Source of the DNA: Dehalococcoidia bacterium
Lineage (GTDB): Bacteria > Chloroflexota > Dehalococcoidia > DSTF01 > JACRBR01
Direction of reading: 5' to 3'
DNA: 64,000 nt
NCBI GenBank assembly: GCA_021462855.1
Contig: JAJTXQ010000014.1
Coordinates: 106,042 to 170,041, forward strand
Notes under the pieces: generated by a model
The model's input: the letters and a program-made list of their open reading frames with translations, nothing else
Database searches by the model: none
Told to the model about the DNA's origin: nothing
In this document: positions 51,253 through 60,265 of the stretch, in pieces
How the letters are laid out: the number at the start of each line of letters is the position of its first letter
How positions within the stretch are numbered: position 1 is the first letter of the stretch
Made by a program: the position numbers and the translations under genes

Positions 51253-52346
51253 CGCCCGTCCTTGAAGCGCGAGGCGGCATCTCGCGTGATATCGAGGTAG
51301 CGCCGGCCATACTCCATCGAGTCGGCGATGCCTGAGGCCTCGTGAAACTCGTTCCACGTCTCGATCGCGACGAACCGCTTGCCGGAAGCGATCGCTTCAT
51401 CCCAGCTCCGCTGATAGAACCGCCCGTCCGCTCGGTCCGTGAACCGTCCGGTCCGGTCGCTGCTCTTGAGCTGGCGTTCGTCGTACCCCGGTCCAATCTG
51501 GGCGATGTTGCCGCCCTCCTCGCGGTAGCCCGTCAGGGAGGCGCCCCAGGAGTACCAGTCGTCCACGGTGATCGGCCGGGACTTGTCCTGCTCGGTCCCG
51601 CCAAACAGCTTTCCCTTGATCGCGAAGCGCCAGCTGTTGTCCGCGACGATGTACGGTCTGACACCCCAGTCGGCAGTGAAGCGTGCGTACAGGTAGTCGA
51701 AGAACCCCTGGTTGAAGCGTATGCCCAGCCACGATCCCCAGAGCCAGATCACCGGCCTCCCCTCCACCGATGCCCATTGATCCCGCGGCACGATGCCGTA
51801 GAAGCGATTGACCAGCGCGTACACGCGCTCGCGGTTCTCATCGTCCGTCAGGTCTCTCTGCCCCATCGGCCAGCGCCCGATCAGGCCGGTATCGAAGAAC
51901 AGGCCGATGCTCGGCGGGTGCTTCCCTTCTCCGCGCAACTCGGACGCCGCGCGCGCCATGTTCTCCAGCCCGACATCGCTCGATGGCTCTTCGTCGCCCC
52001 AGTACACTGCCAGCGCGACGTCGATGCCCGCGTACTCCATGTCCTCGAGCTGTTTCCTCAGCCAGCCCGCATTCGCGTAACTCGCATCCGGCTCCGCCGG
52101 CCTGTTGGTCAACGCGGTGCTGTGCGGTCCGTTGGGCAGGTCGTACCAGTAGTACAGGTATGTGAAGACGAGCCGGGACTGGGCGTCGCTCAGACCGGTT
52201 GGCGCGGGAGTGAACGCGGCGGGCTTCTCCTCGCCCTTGCAGGCACTTGCCACCAGCGCGAGCACTATGGCAGCGATACCGAGACCGGCAGCGGCGACCA
52301 GCCACCATGTGTTGCGGTCACTACGCGATTGGCGCGCCGCCGTCAC
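51249..52346 (-). CDS. GH99/WbsX-like TIM-barrel lipoprotein
   Basis: 365 residues from GTG 52346, which overlaps the stop of the upstream glycosyltransferase (GTGA). A hydrophobic segment (TWWLVAAAGLGIAAIVLALVAS) ends in a lipobox-like VASAC (Cys36). The barrel then starts with LVFTYLYYWYDLPNG, continues with YAGIDVALAVYWG and IGLFFDTG, and closes with ETWNEFHEASGI. This pattern recalls the GH99/WbsX-like and DUF5010 group. These proteins cut or make mannose-type linkages, so it may trim or modify the polymer outside the cell. The substrate is unknown. Confidence 0.65.
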   Translation of the reverse strand: MTAARQSRSDRNTWWLVAAAGLGIAAIVLALVASACKGEEKPAAFTPAPTGLSDAQSRLVFTYLYYWYDLPNGPHSTALTNRPAEPDASYANAGWLRKQLEDMEYAGIDVALAVYWGDEEPSSDVGLENMARAASELRGEGKHPPSIGLFFDTGLIGRWPMGQRDLTDDENRERVYALVNRFYGIVPRDQWASVEGRPVIWLWGSWLGIRFNQGFFDYLYARFTADWGVRPYIVADNSWRFAIKGKLFGGTEQDKSRPITVDDWYSWGASLTGYREEGGNIAQIGPGYDERQLKSSDRTGRFTDRADGRFYQRSWDEAIASGKRFVAIETWNEFHEASGIADSMEYGRRYLDITRDAASRFKDGR

Positions 52347-53503
52347 GCCGCTTCCCGCCCCGCGGCCCCCTGCCGGTACACCGCCAGCGTAGACTGCGCC
52401 GCGGCGGCCCACGTGTACCGGCGAGCCACCCGAATCCCGTTCTCGCGCAGGTGCTCTCTTAACACGGTGTCGGTGGCGCATCGCCGGATGCCGTCGGCGA
52501 GCGCCTGCACATCGAGCGGATCGACGTAGTACGCGCCATCCCCGAGCACTTCGGCGAGGGCCGGGATCTGCGAGGCGACGACGGGCGTTCCAGCGCGCAT
52601 CGCCTCGACCGGCGGAAGCCCGAACCCCTCGGCCAGCGACGGGAACGCGAAGACATCGGCGGCGCGGTACAGCGCCGCGAGCCGCGAGTCGTCCACGCCC
52701 CGGAGGAGGTGGACGTGTTCGGGGTGGTCGATCCGTGCAACCGCGTCACGGACGAGCGCAGCATGCCGGTCGCCGCCATCCGCCACCAGCACCAGATGAT
52801 GCGAGAGACCGCCGGAGGCTGCCCTGTCGAATGCTTCGACTAATCGCACGAGGTTCTTTCGTGGCTCCACCGAACCCACGCAGAGGACGAATGGGCGCGG
52901 GACACCGGGCAAGCCGGGATCGGGGGGTGCATCCGCGGGTTCGATCGAATCGATCCCGTTGTAGACCACATCGATGCTCCGGGCGTCCGCGCCGGTGCGG
53001 GCGATGATGTCCTCCCTGGAGGCATGCGAAACCGTGACGATCCTGTCGGCCGCCAGCGCGCGCTTCAGGTTCCACCGATAGAACCAGACCATCTTCCTGG
53101 GCATCGATCGGTCCCCCGAGTACAAGGTCAGCGGGATCACATCGTGCACGGTGACGACGAGCGGGCACGGCAGCGCGGAGGGCACGGGCGGCAGCGACGG
53201 GCGCGTATGCACGAACGGCGCGTGGAACAGGTCGATGCCTTGCTCGCCGACCAGGCGCGGCAACCGCAACAGGTAGGTGGCGATCGTCGATAGCTTGCCC
53301 AGGCGCAACGGGCTGAGCTCGCGCGCCGTGAGCCGCGGGTGCGACGGGAGCGCCTCCGTGGCTCCGGGAAGGCAGAACGCAACGATCGAATCGCCTTCCG
53401 GAGCCTCCTCCAGGAGGCCACGGAGCAGGCCATGCGCGTACCGCCCACCGCCGGTGCGCAGTGTGTCCGGCCGCAGGATACTCGCGTCGAAGCCGACCCT
53501 CAT
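52343..53503 (-). CDS. Family 4 glycosyltransferase
   Basis: 386 residues, GT-B fold. The C-terminal retaining motif is EGFGLPPVEAMRAGTPVVAS, containing the E-x7-E pair, and the nucleotide-binding strand FVLCVGSVEPRKNLVRLVEAF precedes it. The N-terminal GGGRYAHGLLRGL is typical of GT4 enzymes that add a sugar from NDP-sugar to a lipid-linked oligosaccharide. It overlaps both neighbours by four bases. Donor and acceptor are unknown. Confidence 0.85.
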   Translation of the reverse strand: MRVGFDASILRPDTLRTGGGRYAHGLLRGLLEEAPEGDSIVAFCLPGATEALPSHPRLTARELSPLRLGKLSTIATYLLRLPRLVGEQGIDLFHAPFVHTRPSLPPVPSALPCPLVVTVHDVIPLTLYSGDRSMPRKMVWFYRWNLKRALAADRIVTVSHASREDIIARTGADARSIDVVYNGIDSIEPADAPPDPGLPGVPRPFVLCVGSVEPRKNLVRLVEAFDRAASGGLSHHLVLVADGGDRHAALVRDAVARIDHPEHVHLLRGVDDSRLAALYRAADVFAFPSLAEGFGLPPVEAMRAGTPVVASQIPALAEVLGDGAYYVDPLDVQALADGIRRCATDTVLREHLRENGIRVARRYTWAAAAQSTLAVYRQGAAGREAA

Positions 53504-54681
53504 CGCGCCGCGAGGCTCACGGCGACGCGGTGCTCCGGCTCTCCGGCCAGCTCTTCGATGTACGAATCCATCCGTCCGACGAACTGGCTCCAGTCGTAGC
53601 GCGGCGCACGCTCCAGGCTCGCCCGGGACATCGCCGCAGCCAGCGCGCCATCCGTCCAGAGCGCGCCCATCGCCCGCGCGAACTCATCGACCTCGGGCCG
53701 GCAGCGGAGCCCGGTCTCGCCGTGGAGCACGCTCTCGCACGGCCCGCCTTGATCGACGGCGATCACCGGCTTACCGAAGGCCATCGCCTCGAGAGGGACG
53801 AGGCCCCAGTCCTCGTTGAGCGGCGTGAAAAGCACGGCGAAGCAGCGGTCATACAGGTCCAGGAGTTCATCGTCGGTCGGAGAGAGCACGAACTGAATGT
53901 CCTCCCGGTCACCCGCCAGGCGCCTGAGGTCGGCGAGATAGCCCCTGCTCTTCTCGTCGACCGCCCCCGCGATGACGAGCCTCGGAGCGCCCGCGCGCGC
54001 GTCACCCTTCATGCGCATGAACGCGCGAATGCCCAATTCTACATTCTTGGTCCACATGATCCGCCCCGGCAGCAGGAAGTACGGCTCGCTCTTTCCCGTA
54101 GGCGAGAACCGCTGGACGTCGACGCCTGTGTGCAGCACCTCCACGCGCTCCGGAGCGATGAGCTGTCGGGAGAGGAGCCTGCGTCGCACCTCGCCGCTCA
54201 CGCAGAAGACCCGCTCGTATCGCCGCCACGTGAACCGGTCGGCGAACGCGAACATGCGCACGCCGAGGCGCGTCGCCAGGCCCGGTCGCATCATCTCACG
54301 CCACCGCGCGGCGGTGTGCTCGTCGTAGGCGACCTTCAGCGGCGTGTGGCAGAGGCAGATGAGTGGCGCGCCGCGTGCGCGCAACGTGAGCAGGTTGCCG
54401 ATGCCATCACAACTGACGACCAGCGCGTCGTACGCGCTCCAGTCCTCGCTGTGCGTCAGGAGTCTGAAGCAGGCCTTCGCCATCGGCCCCACGCGGCGCA
54501 CCACTGATAGAGGCGCCGACTCGACGACGCGCAGGTCACGGAATCCGTCGAACGTGTCCTCCGGAAGGTACGTGCCGGTGAAGATCGTCCAGTCGTGGCG
54601 GCTCCTCGTCACGAGCTCCAGGATCGTCCGCTCGATGCCGCCCTTCAGGTAGATCCATGGATGGAAGATCGCGACCTTCAT
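53500..54681 (-). CDS. Family 4 glycosyltransferase
   Basis: 393 residues. GT-B motifs are EDWGLVPLEAMAFGKPVIAVDQGG (E-x7-E), the linker LPGRIMWTKNVELGIRAF, and the N-terminal HPWIYLKGGIERT. The start at 54681 overlaps the stop of the gene upstream (ATGA). It is one of four GT4 genes in a row, likely acting in sequence on the same lipid-linked glycan. Confidence 0.87.
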   Translation of the reverse strand: MKVAIFHPWIYLKGGIERTILELVTRSRHDWTIFTGTYLPEDTFDGFRDLRVVESAPLSVVRRVGPMAKACFRLLTHSEDWSAYDALVVSCDGIGNLLTLRARGAPLICLCHTPLKVAYDEHTAARWREMMRPGLATRLGVRMFAFADRFTWRRYERVFCVSGEVRRRLLSRQLIAPERVEVLHTGVDVQRFSPTGKSEPYFLLPGRIMWTKNVELGIRAFMRMKGDARAGAPRLVIAGAVDEKSRGYLADLRRLAGDREDIQFVLSPTDDELLDLYDRCFAVLFTPLNEDWGLVPLEAMAFGKPVIAVDQGGPCESVLHGETGLRCRPEVDEFARAMGALWTDGALAAAMSRASLERAPRYDWSQFVGRMDSYIEELAGEPEHRVAVSLAAR

Positions 54682-55808
54682 GCCGCAGCCGGCGCCTCCG
54701 CGGCGAGCCTGTATACCTCGAGCGTCTCACGCGTCGCCTGTGCCCAGGTGAAGCGACGAGACCGCTCGTACCCCTTCGCCGTCAGCGCGTCTGCGATGCC
54801 CGGATCGGTCAGCACCGTCTCCATCGCATCCGCGAGCGCCGCAACGTCCGTTGGCGGCACCATGATCGCGGCATCGCCGACAATCTCCGGCAGCGAGCTC
54901 GTATCGCTCGTGACCACGGGCGTGCCCATCGCCATCGCCTCGAGCGGCGGAAAGCCGAAACCCTCCTGCAGCGACGGATAGGCAAGGAGATCGGCGCCGG
55001 CGTATAACAGCGGGAGTTGCGACCCCGGCAGATACCCCAGCACGCGGATCCGCTCCCGGAACGGCGAGGTCTCGATCGCCTCCCGGGACGCCCCGCAACG
55101 CCAGCCCCACGGCCCGCAGATCACGAGGTCGTGCGGTATCGCGCTCCGTCTGACGACGCGTTCGAATGCGGCAACGAGCGCCGGGATATTCTTGCGCGGC
55201 TCGATCGAGCCGACCGACAACACGTATGGCCGTGCCTGGCCGATTTCATCCAGAAACGACCGTACCTCGCGCGCGCCCGGCTGCCGCTCGAAGATCGGGT
55301 CCAGCCCGGAGCGGACGACGGAGACTTTGCATGCGGCGCCCGGATATCGTGCGATGATCTCACTTTTCGTGAAGGCGGACACCGAGATCACACGGCTCGC
55401 CCTTCGCACGGAGAAATCGGTGAACAGGCGCAGGTAGATCCGCAGGCGCTGGCGGTGAAACCGCGGGTCGAGGTACGCGAGGTCGTGGATGGTAAGGACA
55501 CTCGGGCAGGGCAACCTGAGCGGGATGGCGTAGTTCGGCGAGTGGTAGAGGTCGGCGCCGGTCCTGCTCACGTCGCGCGCGACCAGCGTCTGCTCCCAGA
55601 TACCCCGCACCACCTCGTGAGGCGTCGGGAACGACGCCCGCACGACGCGGCAGCTGTCGAGACCCAGCAAAGGAGTCTCACGGGTGACGTACAGGCTGAC
55701 GTCGTGCGTCCGGGATTCGCCGGTGAGGCCGCGCGCGAGATTCAGCGTGTACCGGCCGATTCCGGTCAAGGGCGGCCGTAACGACCGGCCCATCAGGGCG
55801 ATTTTCAA
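54678..55808 (-). CDS. Family 4 glycosyltransferase
   Basis: 376 residues, starting at TTG 55808 after GGGAGCAA. The motif EGFGFPPLEAMAMGTPVVTSD carries the retaining E-x7-E pair and VLSVGSIEPRKNIPAL the donor site. The N-terminal LTGIGRYTLNLARGL and the middle ISVSAFTKSEIIARYP match mannosyltransferase-like GT4 enzymes. It overlaps the next gene downstream by four bases; donor sugar unknown. Confidence 0.85.
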   Translation of the reverse strand: MKIALMGRSLRPPLTGIGRYTLNLARGLTGESRTHDVSLYVTRETPLLGLDSCRVVRASFPTPHEVVRGIWEQTLVARDVSRTGADLYHSPNYAIPLRLPCPSVLTIHDLAYLDPRFHRQRLRIYLRLFTDFSVRRASRVISVSAFTKSEIIARYPGAACKVSVVRSGLDPIFERQPGAREVRSFLDEIGQARPYVLSVGSIEPRKNIPALVAAFERVVRRSAIPHDLVICGPWGWRCGASREAIETSPFRERIRVLGYLPGSQLPLLYAGADLLAYPSLQEGFGFPPLEAMAMGTPVVTSDTSSLPEIVGDAAIMVPPTDVAALADAMETVLTDPGIADALTAKGYERSRRFTWAQATRETLEVYRLAAEAPAAA

Positions 55809-55854
55809 CAGATTGCTCCCGGCGCTCCGCCGGGTCGAAGGTACGCGGTATCGG

Positions 55855-57123
55855 TTAAGGGGCGGTTAACGGCGCCTGGCTCCCGAAGCGTGCGCCACTG
55901 CGTGCGTTCGACTGGCGGACCCGGTCGAGTTCAACCTCGATGCGGCCGGCAGCGGCTTCCCACGTCCACGCGTCGCGCACGCGCTGGCGTGCCGCGCTGC
56001 CCAGCCTGGTGGCTTCATCGGTGTCGGCGAGCACCCGTCCGAGCGCCTCCGCGAACGCATCCTCGTCCCGCTGCACGAGGATCCCTGTCTCGCCGGAGTC
56101 GATCGATTCAAGCACACCGCCCTCCGCCACGGCCACCACCGGCAACGCCGATGCCATCGCCTCGAGCACGACCAGCCCGAACGGTTCCAGCCGGGGGCTG
56201 TAGACAAACGCCCGGGCCCCTCGGTACGCCTCGACCAGTTCGCGCTCGCTCAATCGCAGCCGTACGGTCAGGTCGACGCCGCGCGCAGACGCCGACGCTT
56301 CGAGCCCGCGCAGCACCGATGCGTTTGCCGAACCGCCGGCGATCACGAGGGGTGGCCTGCGGCTCGCGGGCAGCCGAGACAGCGCACGGACCAGGAAGTC
56401 GTAGCCCTTGTGGTTCTCGATTGCGCCGACAGAAAGCACATAGTCACCGGCGCGCGTGGCCTCCTCGAATCGCACGCTGTCGACGCCGAGATACGTCACC
56501 TTCGCATCCACGCCGTAGTAGTCGCGAATGCGCCCCTGGGTGAACCGCGAGTTGGTGAGCACGGCGGTTGCGGACAGGCCCGCCCGCCGATCGGTCCGTT
56601 GCCAGGCCTTCTCCACGACGGCGTGCGCGGGTTGGTGGAGCAGGCGGCGGAAGCGCCTGTACGCACCCGTCTCAAACGCGGCAGGCCGGCAGAATGGGTC
56701 GATGAACCGGCGCGGCGGCTCGTGGCAGAAATACGCGCTTGGCGTCTGAAGCCGGGTGAGCATCGGCGGCGCCTGGGCAAAGCGGCACGCGCTGACGAGG
56801 ACGACGTCGTATCGCCCCCCGTCGATCTCCTCCGCCGCCCGCGCGTTGACCCGGTCGAGCCGGCCGATGTCGCGGAGGGCGTGCAACTCGTTCAGGTAGA
56901 ACCCGAACCGCGCCGGAGGATGCAACTCGAATGGAAAGCGACGCACGAGGCGACCGAACGGCGCCACGTCCTCGTCCGACGAGCTGAGCGTAAACACGTC
57001 GAGTTCATGCCGCGCGGCGAGGATCGCACCGGCATGGGCGATGGCGTGCGCCGCGCCCCCCGGCGGGTGGTTGTGGAACAACGCGATCCTCAGGATGGCC
57101 GGCCTTCCCCGGAATCGGACCAC
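55855..57123 (-). CDS. Family 4 glycosyltransferase
   Basis: 422 residues with the donor strand YVLSVGAIENHKGYDFLVRAL and the E-x7-E motif EPFGLVVLEAMASALPVVAVAEGG. The annotated GTG start at 57123 gives an N-terminal extension (VRFRGRPAI) before the family start LRIALFHNHPPGGAAH. An in-frame CTG at 57093, which overlaps the stop of the O-antigen-polymerase gene as CTGA, may be the true start. A GGGGAAGG lies just ahead of it. The family adds sugars to growing lipid-linked oligosaccharides. Confidence 0.82.
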   Translation of the reverse strand: MVRFRGRPAILRIALFHNHPPGGAAHAIAHAGAILAARHELDVFTLSSSDEDVAPFGRLVRRFPFELHPPARFGFYLNELHALRDIGRLDRVNARAAEEIDGGRYDVVLVSACRFAQAPPMLTRLQTPSAYFCHEPPRRFIDPFCRPAAFETGAYRRFRRLLHQPAHAVVEKAWQRTDRRAGLSATAVLTNSRFTQGRIRDYYGVDAKVTYLGVDSVRFEEATRAGDYVLSVGAIENHKGYDFLVRALSRLPASRRPPLVIAGGSANASVLRGLEASASARGVDLTVRLRLSERELVEAYRGARAFVYSPRLEPFGLVVLEAMASALPVVAVAEGGVLESIDSGETGILVQRDEDAFAEALGRVLADTDEATRLGSAARQRVRDAWTWEAAAGRIEVELDRVRQSNARSGARFGSQAPLTAP

Positions 57124-58616
57124 TCCCGCTCGAGATCCGGCGCTCTCATCGCAATGCCCGCAAAGAGCCAGAAGAGGTAGGCCACATGCACCGCCGCCCA
57201 GACAGGGTGGATCGCACTCAGGACTATGAGGCTCCCCCCCGCGCCGGCAACCGACACGGTAACGAGGCGCAGGAGCGGGTCACGCACGCGAAAGCTGTTC
57301 GTCGCGGCGCCAATGGTTGCTGTCGCGACGACGGCAACGAAGAACAGAGCCGCCAGTACGCCCATCTCCAGCGAGATTTGCAGGTACCAGCTCTCGACGG
57401 CGCCCACCTCGTACCCACCAACAGCATTCGCGACGTGGCTGCCGTTGCCGAGGCCGAGCCCCAGCGGGTACGCGCGTATCAAGTCGAGCGCCTTGTCGGT
57501 CAGCGCGATGTGGCCGAGGACCGACCCTTCTTGCGTCGAAGTCAGCGCCGACAGCGTCACCGCATCGAACCCCTTGTACGCAACCACCGCCAGGCCGGCG
57601 ACCGACGCAATGCCAAGCACCACCGCCGCGCGCGCATACGAGGACGTGCGCAGCAGGACGAACGCCAGTCCCAGGACGCCGACAACGACGGCCGTCCGCG
57701 TAATGGTCATCCCGAGCGCCGCGATCATCAGCAGCAAAAACGCGCCATAGCCAATCACTGCCGCCCGCCTCCTCGCGTAGAAGTACAGCGCCGCCGCGAA
57801 CGGGATGATCAACACCTGGTAAAACGCCAGGCCCATGTCGGCGAGGAACAGCGATGACGACCTGGGGAGGTCAGCGCCGGCGATGCCCCGGGAGCGCACG
57901 GCAAGATCTTCGTGCCCTGCGCCGACAGCCTCCATGAAGGCGTCAAAGTTGAGAAACGCGAAGACACGGTTGCTGAACGACGGGAACACCCACTGGAATC
58001 CCGCGACCAGCCCGAGCACCGTGCTCAGGGCGACAAGGACCGCAAGCATCTGTCCCAGTGTCTTGCGGCTGAGCGGCATGCCGCGGCCGACGAAGAACGC
58101 CAGGAGCCACAGCACGTCCTGGCGCAGCGCCAGCACCTTGCCGATCACCGTGGTGCCCCCGCTACCATCCGCGCCCGGGTACGCGACGTAGAGCAACGCA
58201 ACCGCCACGTAGACGCCGATCAGCAGGTCCAGGTAGCGCAGGCGGGGCGCCGTGCGGCGCCGGAACGCCAGGTTGGCAACGGCGAGCAGCAGCACCAGCA
58301 GCACTTCGTCCTTGACCAGCTGGCTCGCGCGCAACGCCATCGACGAACCCGTCGCGGCGAACACGACGAGTGAGATGAACCGGCTCAACGGGATGATGAC
58401 CAGCGTCACGAGCACGGCCTGTACAGGCCAGGCCATGACTGCGAGCGCGATCCCGCCGGCAACGAACAGCGCGAGCACCGGGACGAACGCCGACGTGACT
58501 CCCAAGGCCAGCAGCGAAAGCGACGCGAGCAGCAAGAGCGCCGCGGCGAGCGCCGCCTGCAACGGACGCAGCGGCAGCGGGCGCCGGCCGCGCAGATCGA
58601 AGGTGGTCATCGCCAT
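57090..58616 (-). CDS. Wzy/WaaL-like O-antigen polymerase or ligase
   Basis: 508 residues with about twelve hydrophobic segments and a large periplasmic-type loop (roughly residues 235-405, containing the segment KGFDAVTLSALTSTQEGS). This is the usual topology of the Wzy_C / WaaL superfamily, which polymerises repeat units or ligates glycan onto an anchor. A loop with the family-like signature ALDLIRAYPLGLGLGNGSHVA is present. It starts two bases after the stop of the GT2 gene upstream. Whether it is polymerase or ligase cannot be told by sequence. Confidence 0.8.
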   Translation of the reverse strand: MAMTTFDLRGRRPLPLRPLQAALAAALLLLASLSLLALGVTSAFVPVLALFVAGGIALAVMAWPVQAVLVTLVIIPLSRFISLVVFAATGSSMALRASQLVKDEVLLVLLLAVANLAFRRRTAPRLRYLDLLIGVYVAVALLYVAYPGADGSGGTTVIGKVLALRQDVLWLLAFFVGRGMPLSRKTLGQMLAVLVALSTVLGLVAGFQWVFPSFSNRVFAFLNFDAFMEAVGAGHEDLAVRSRGIAGADLPRSSSLFLADMGLAFYQVLIIPFAAALYFYARRRAAVIGYGAFLLLMIAALGMTITRTAVVVGVLGLAFVLLRTSSYARAAVVLGIASVAGLAVVAYKGFDAVTLSALTSTQEGSVLGHIALTDKALDLIRAYPLGLGLGNGSHVANAVGGYEVGAVESWYLQISLEMGVLAALFFVAVVATATIGAATNSFRVRDPLLRLVTVSVAGAGGSLIVLSAIHPVWAAVHVAYLFWLFAGIAMRAPDLEREWSDSGEGRPS

Positions 58617-58618
58617 CG

Positions 58619-59554
58619 TTACACCGACACCGGCGGCGCTTCGAGCCGGTGTTCGTACGGCGCCTTGCCGCGCCGTCCCGCCACCACGTCAAGGAGCGCT
58701 CTCGTGCGCGCGTTGTACACGGCATCAGCCCGGTACCTGGCTGAAAGCAGGTTGCGCAGCCCGGCCTTGGCGAGCGTGAAACACAGGTGCGCCGAGAACC
58801 ACGCCTTCCAGAGCGGGCTGGAATGCCGGAACCCGAGGAGATAGTAGTTCCGGTAGGCGTAGTAGCGGCTGATCCTCGGGTCGATCCGGCCGATGGTCTT
58901 CGTCACGCCATGCCAGATCCTGGCCTCGGGCACGTAGTGAATGACGACGCCGCGGCGGCGCGCCCTCAGGCACCACTCGACGTCTTCGAGATACAGGAAG
59001 AACCGCTCGTCCAGCGGCCCGGCTTGTGCGAACGTCGACGCAGACGCGAACAGCGCGCACCCCGACGCCCAGTCGACGATCCGCCTCTCCCGGAAGTCGT
59101 CCGGGTCGCCGCCGATTCCCACGTGCTCGCCGGCGACCTTCGGCCAATCGAGCCTGCCACCCGCAGACCAGACACGGCCGTCCGGACGCAGGATCAGCGG
59201 CGTCAGGACGGCATGCCTGCCCAGCTCTTCGGACGCGCGCACAAGCACATCCAGGAAGTCGGGCTCGACCGTCGTATCATTGTTGAGCATGCAAATGTAG
59301 TCGGCGCCTGCTGCTCGCGCCCAGCGGACGCCCGCGTTCCCGGCGCCGGCGTAGCCGATGTTATCGGGCAGGCGCAGCGTGTCCAGGCCCGGGAACTCGC
59401 GCGCCAGGATTGCTGATTCGTCGAGCCCCGAACCGTTGTCGACCACGCAGATCCGCTTGCGTGCGTACGAGGTCGCGAGGAGCGCCGAAACGCAGGCGCG
59501 CGTCTCTTCCGCGCCATTCCAGTTGATCACGAGCACCGCGACCATCGGGAGCAT
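58619..59554 (-). CDS. Family 2 glycosyltransferase
   Basis: 311 residues. The GT-A start VLVINWNGAEETRACVSAL and the DXD-like MLNNDTTVEPDFLDVL are clear, followed by LEDVEWCLRARRRG, typical of rhamnosyl/galactosyl GT2 enzymes. The ATG at 59554 follows GAGG. The C-terminal 60 residues are more hydrophobic (RHSSPLWKAWFSAHLCFTLAK), possibly membrane-associated. It lies between the Wzy-like and kinase-like genes. Confidence 0.85.
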   Translation of the reverse strand: MLPMVAVLVINWNGAEETRACVSALLATSYARKRICVVDNGSGLDESAILAREFPGLDTLRLPDNIGYAGAGNAGVRWARAAGADYICMLNNDTTVEPDFLDVLVRASEELGRHAVLTPLILRPDGRVWSAGGRLDWPKVAGEHVGIGGDPDDFRERRIVDWASGCALFASASTFAQAGPLDERFFLYLEDVEWCLRARRRGVVIHYVPEARIWHGVTKTIGRIDPRISRYYAYRNYYLLGFRHSSPLWKAWFSAHLCFTLAKAGLRNLLSARYRADAVYNARTRALLDVVAGRRGKAPYEHRLEAPPVSV

Positions 59555-59562
59555 GCCGATCC

Positions 59563-60261
59563 TCAGTTGTCGTTGACGACGATGCCCACGACGCGCGCGT
59601 TCAGTCGCCCGAGCTGCTCGATCGCCCGCTTGTGCGGTTCCATGTCCAGCGCGCCCTTGCGCATCACGTACAGGACGTTGTTGCACTTCTGCGCGAGCAG
59701 GAACGCATCCGACGAGCTCTCGGCAGCGGGTGTATCCACGATCAGGAACTGACCTTCCTGCTTCGCATCCGCCGTCATCGACGCGAGCCGTTCGGCGCGG
59801 GCGCCGACGGAGTCCGCCCACGGGAGCAGCCACAAGCGGTGCAGGTCGTGCGATGCGGCGCTCTTCGGCGCGAGCGCGCGATCGTCCTCCACCAGCTCGA
59901 ATGGCTCCAGGAGCTGCTTGTGCACACCCGACAGGCTCGTGTTGCCGACCAGCACGACATCGCTATGGGCGGTGAGCGCAAGACTGAGATTCTTCGCCAC
60001 CAGCGATCGGCCGTCACCTGAATTGATGCTGAACACCGCGAGCGACCTGTCCGGCGAATCCCCGATCAAAGAAATGACATTGAGCGCCAGGAGACGGAAC
60101 TGCTCCGCGAACCCGGAGCGCGCGTACATCGGCGGGATGGCCAGGTCCGTCTCGCTCGTCTTGCGGGCGAAGCGGTCCGTGCGCGAGTATCGCTCGGGGT
60201 GAGGGAATCGATCCCGAAATGACGACTCGCAGGTGAATTGCTCGACCATCTTGAACGCCAT
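59563..60261 (-). CDS. BY-kinase/Wzc-CapB-like P-loop protein with degenerate Walker motifs
   Basis: 232 residues. The fold and switch region match bacterial tyrosine kinases of the CapB/CpsD type (FRLLALNVISLI, LIVDTPAAESSSDAFLLA). But the Walker A is SGDGRS, with Arg in place of the lysine, and the Walker A' block is VLVGNTSLSG instead of the usual LIDADLRRP. The C-terminal tyrosine cluster is also missing. It is probably unable to phosphorylate. It is next to the Wzz-like protein, so it may act as a structural partner. The ATG at 60261 follows the TGA of that gene by four bases. Confidence 0.7.
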   Translation of the reverse strand: MAFKMVEQFTCESSFRDRFPHPERYSRTDRFARKTSETDLAIPPMYARSGFAEQFRLLALNVISLIGDSPDRSLAVFSINSGDGRSLVAKNLSLALTAHSDVVLVGNTSLSGVHKQLLEPFELVEDDRALAPKSAASHDLHRLWLLPWADSVGARAERLASMTADAKQEGQFLIVDTPAAESSSDAFLLAQKCNNVLYVMRKGALDMEPHKRAIEQLGRLNARVVGIVVNDN

Positions 60262-60265
60262 CGCC

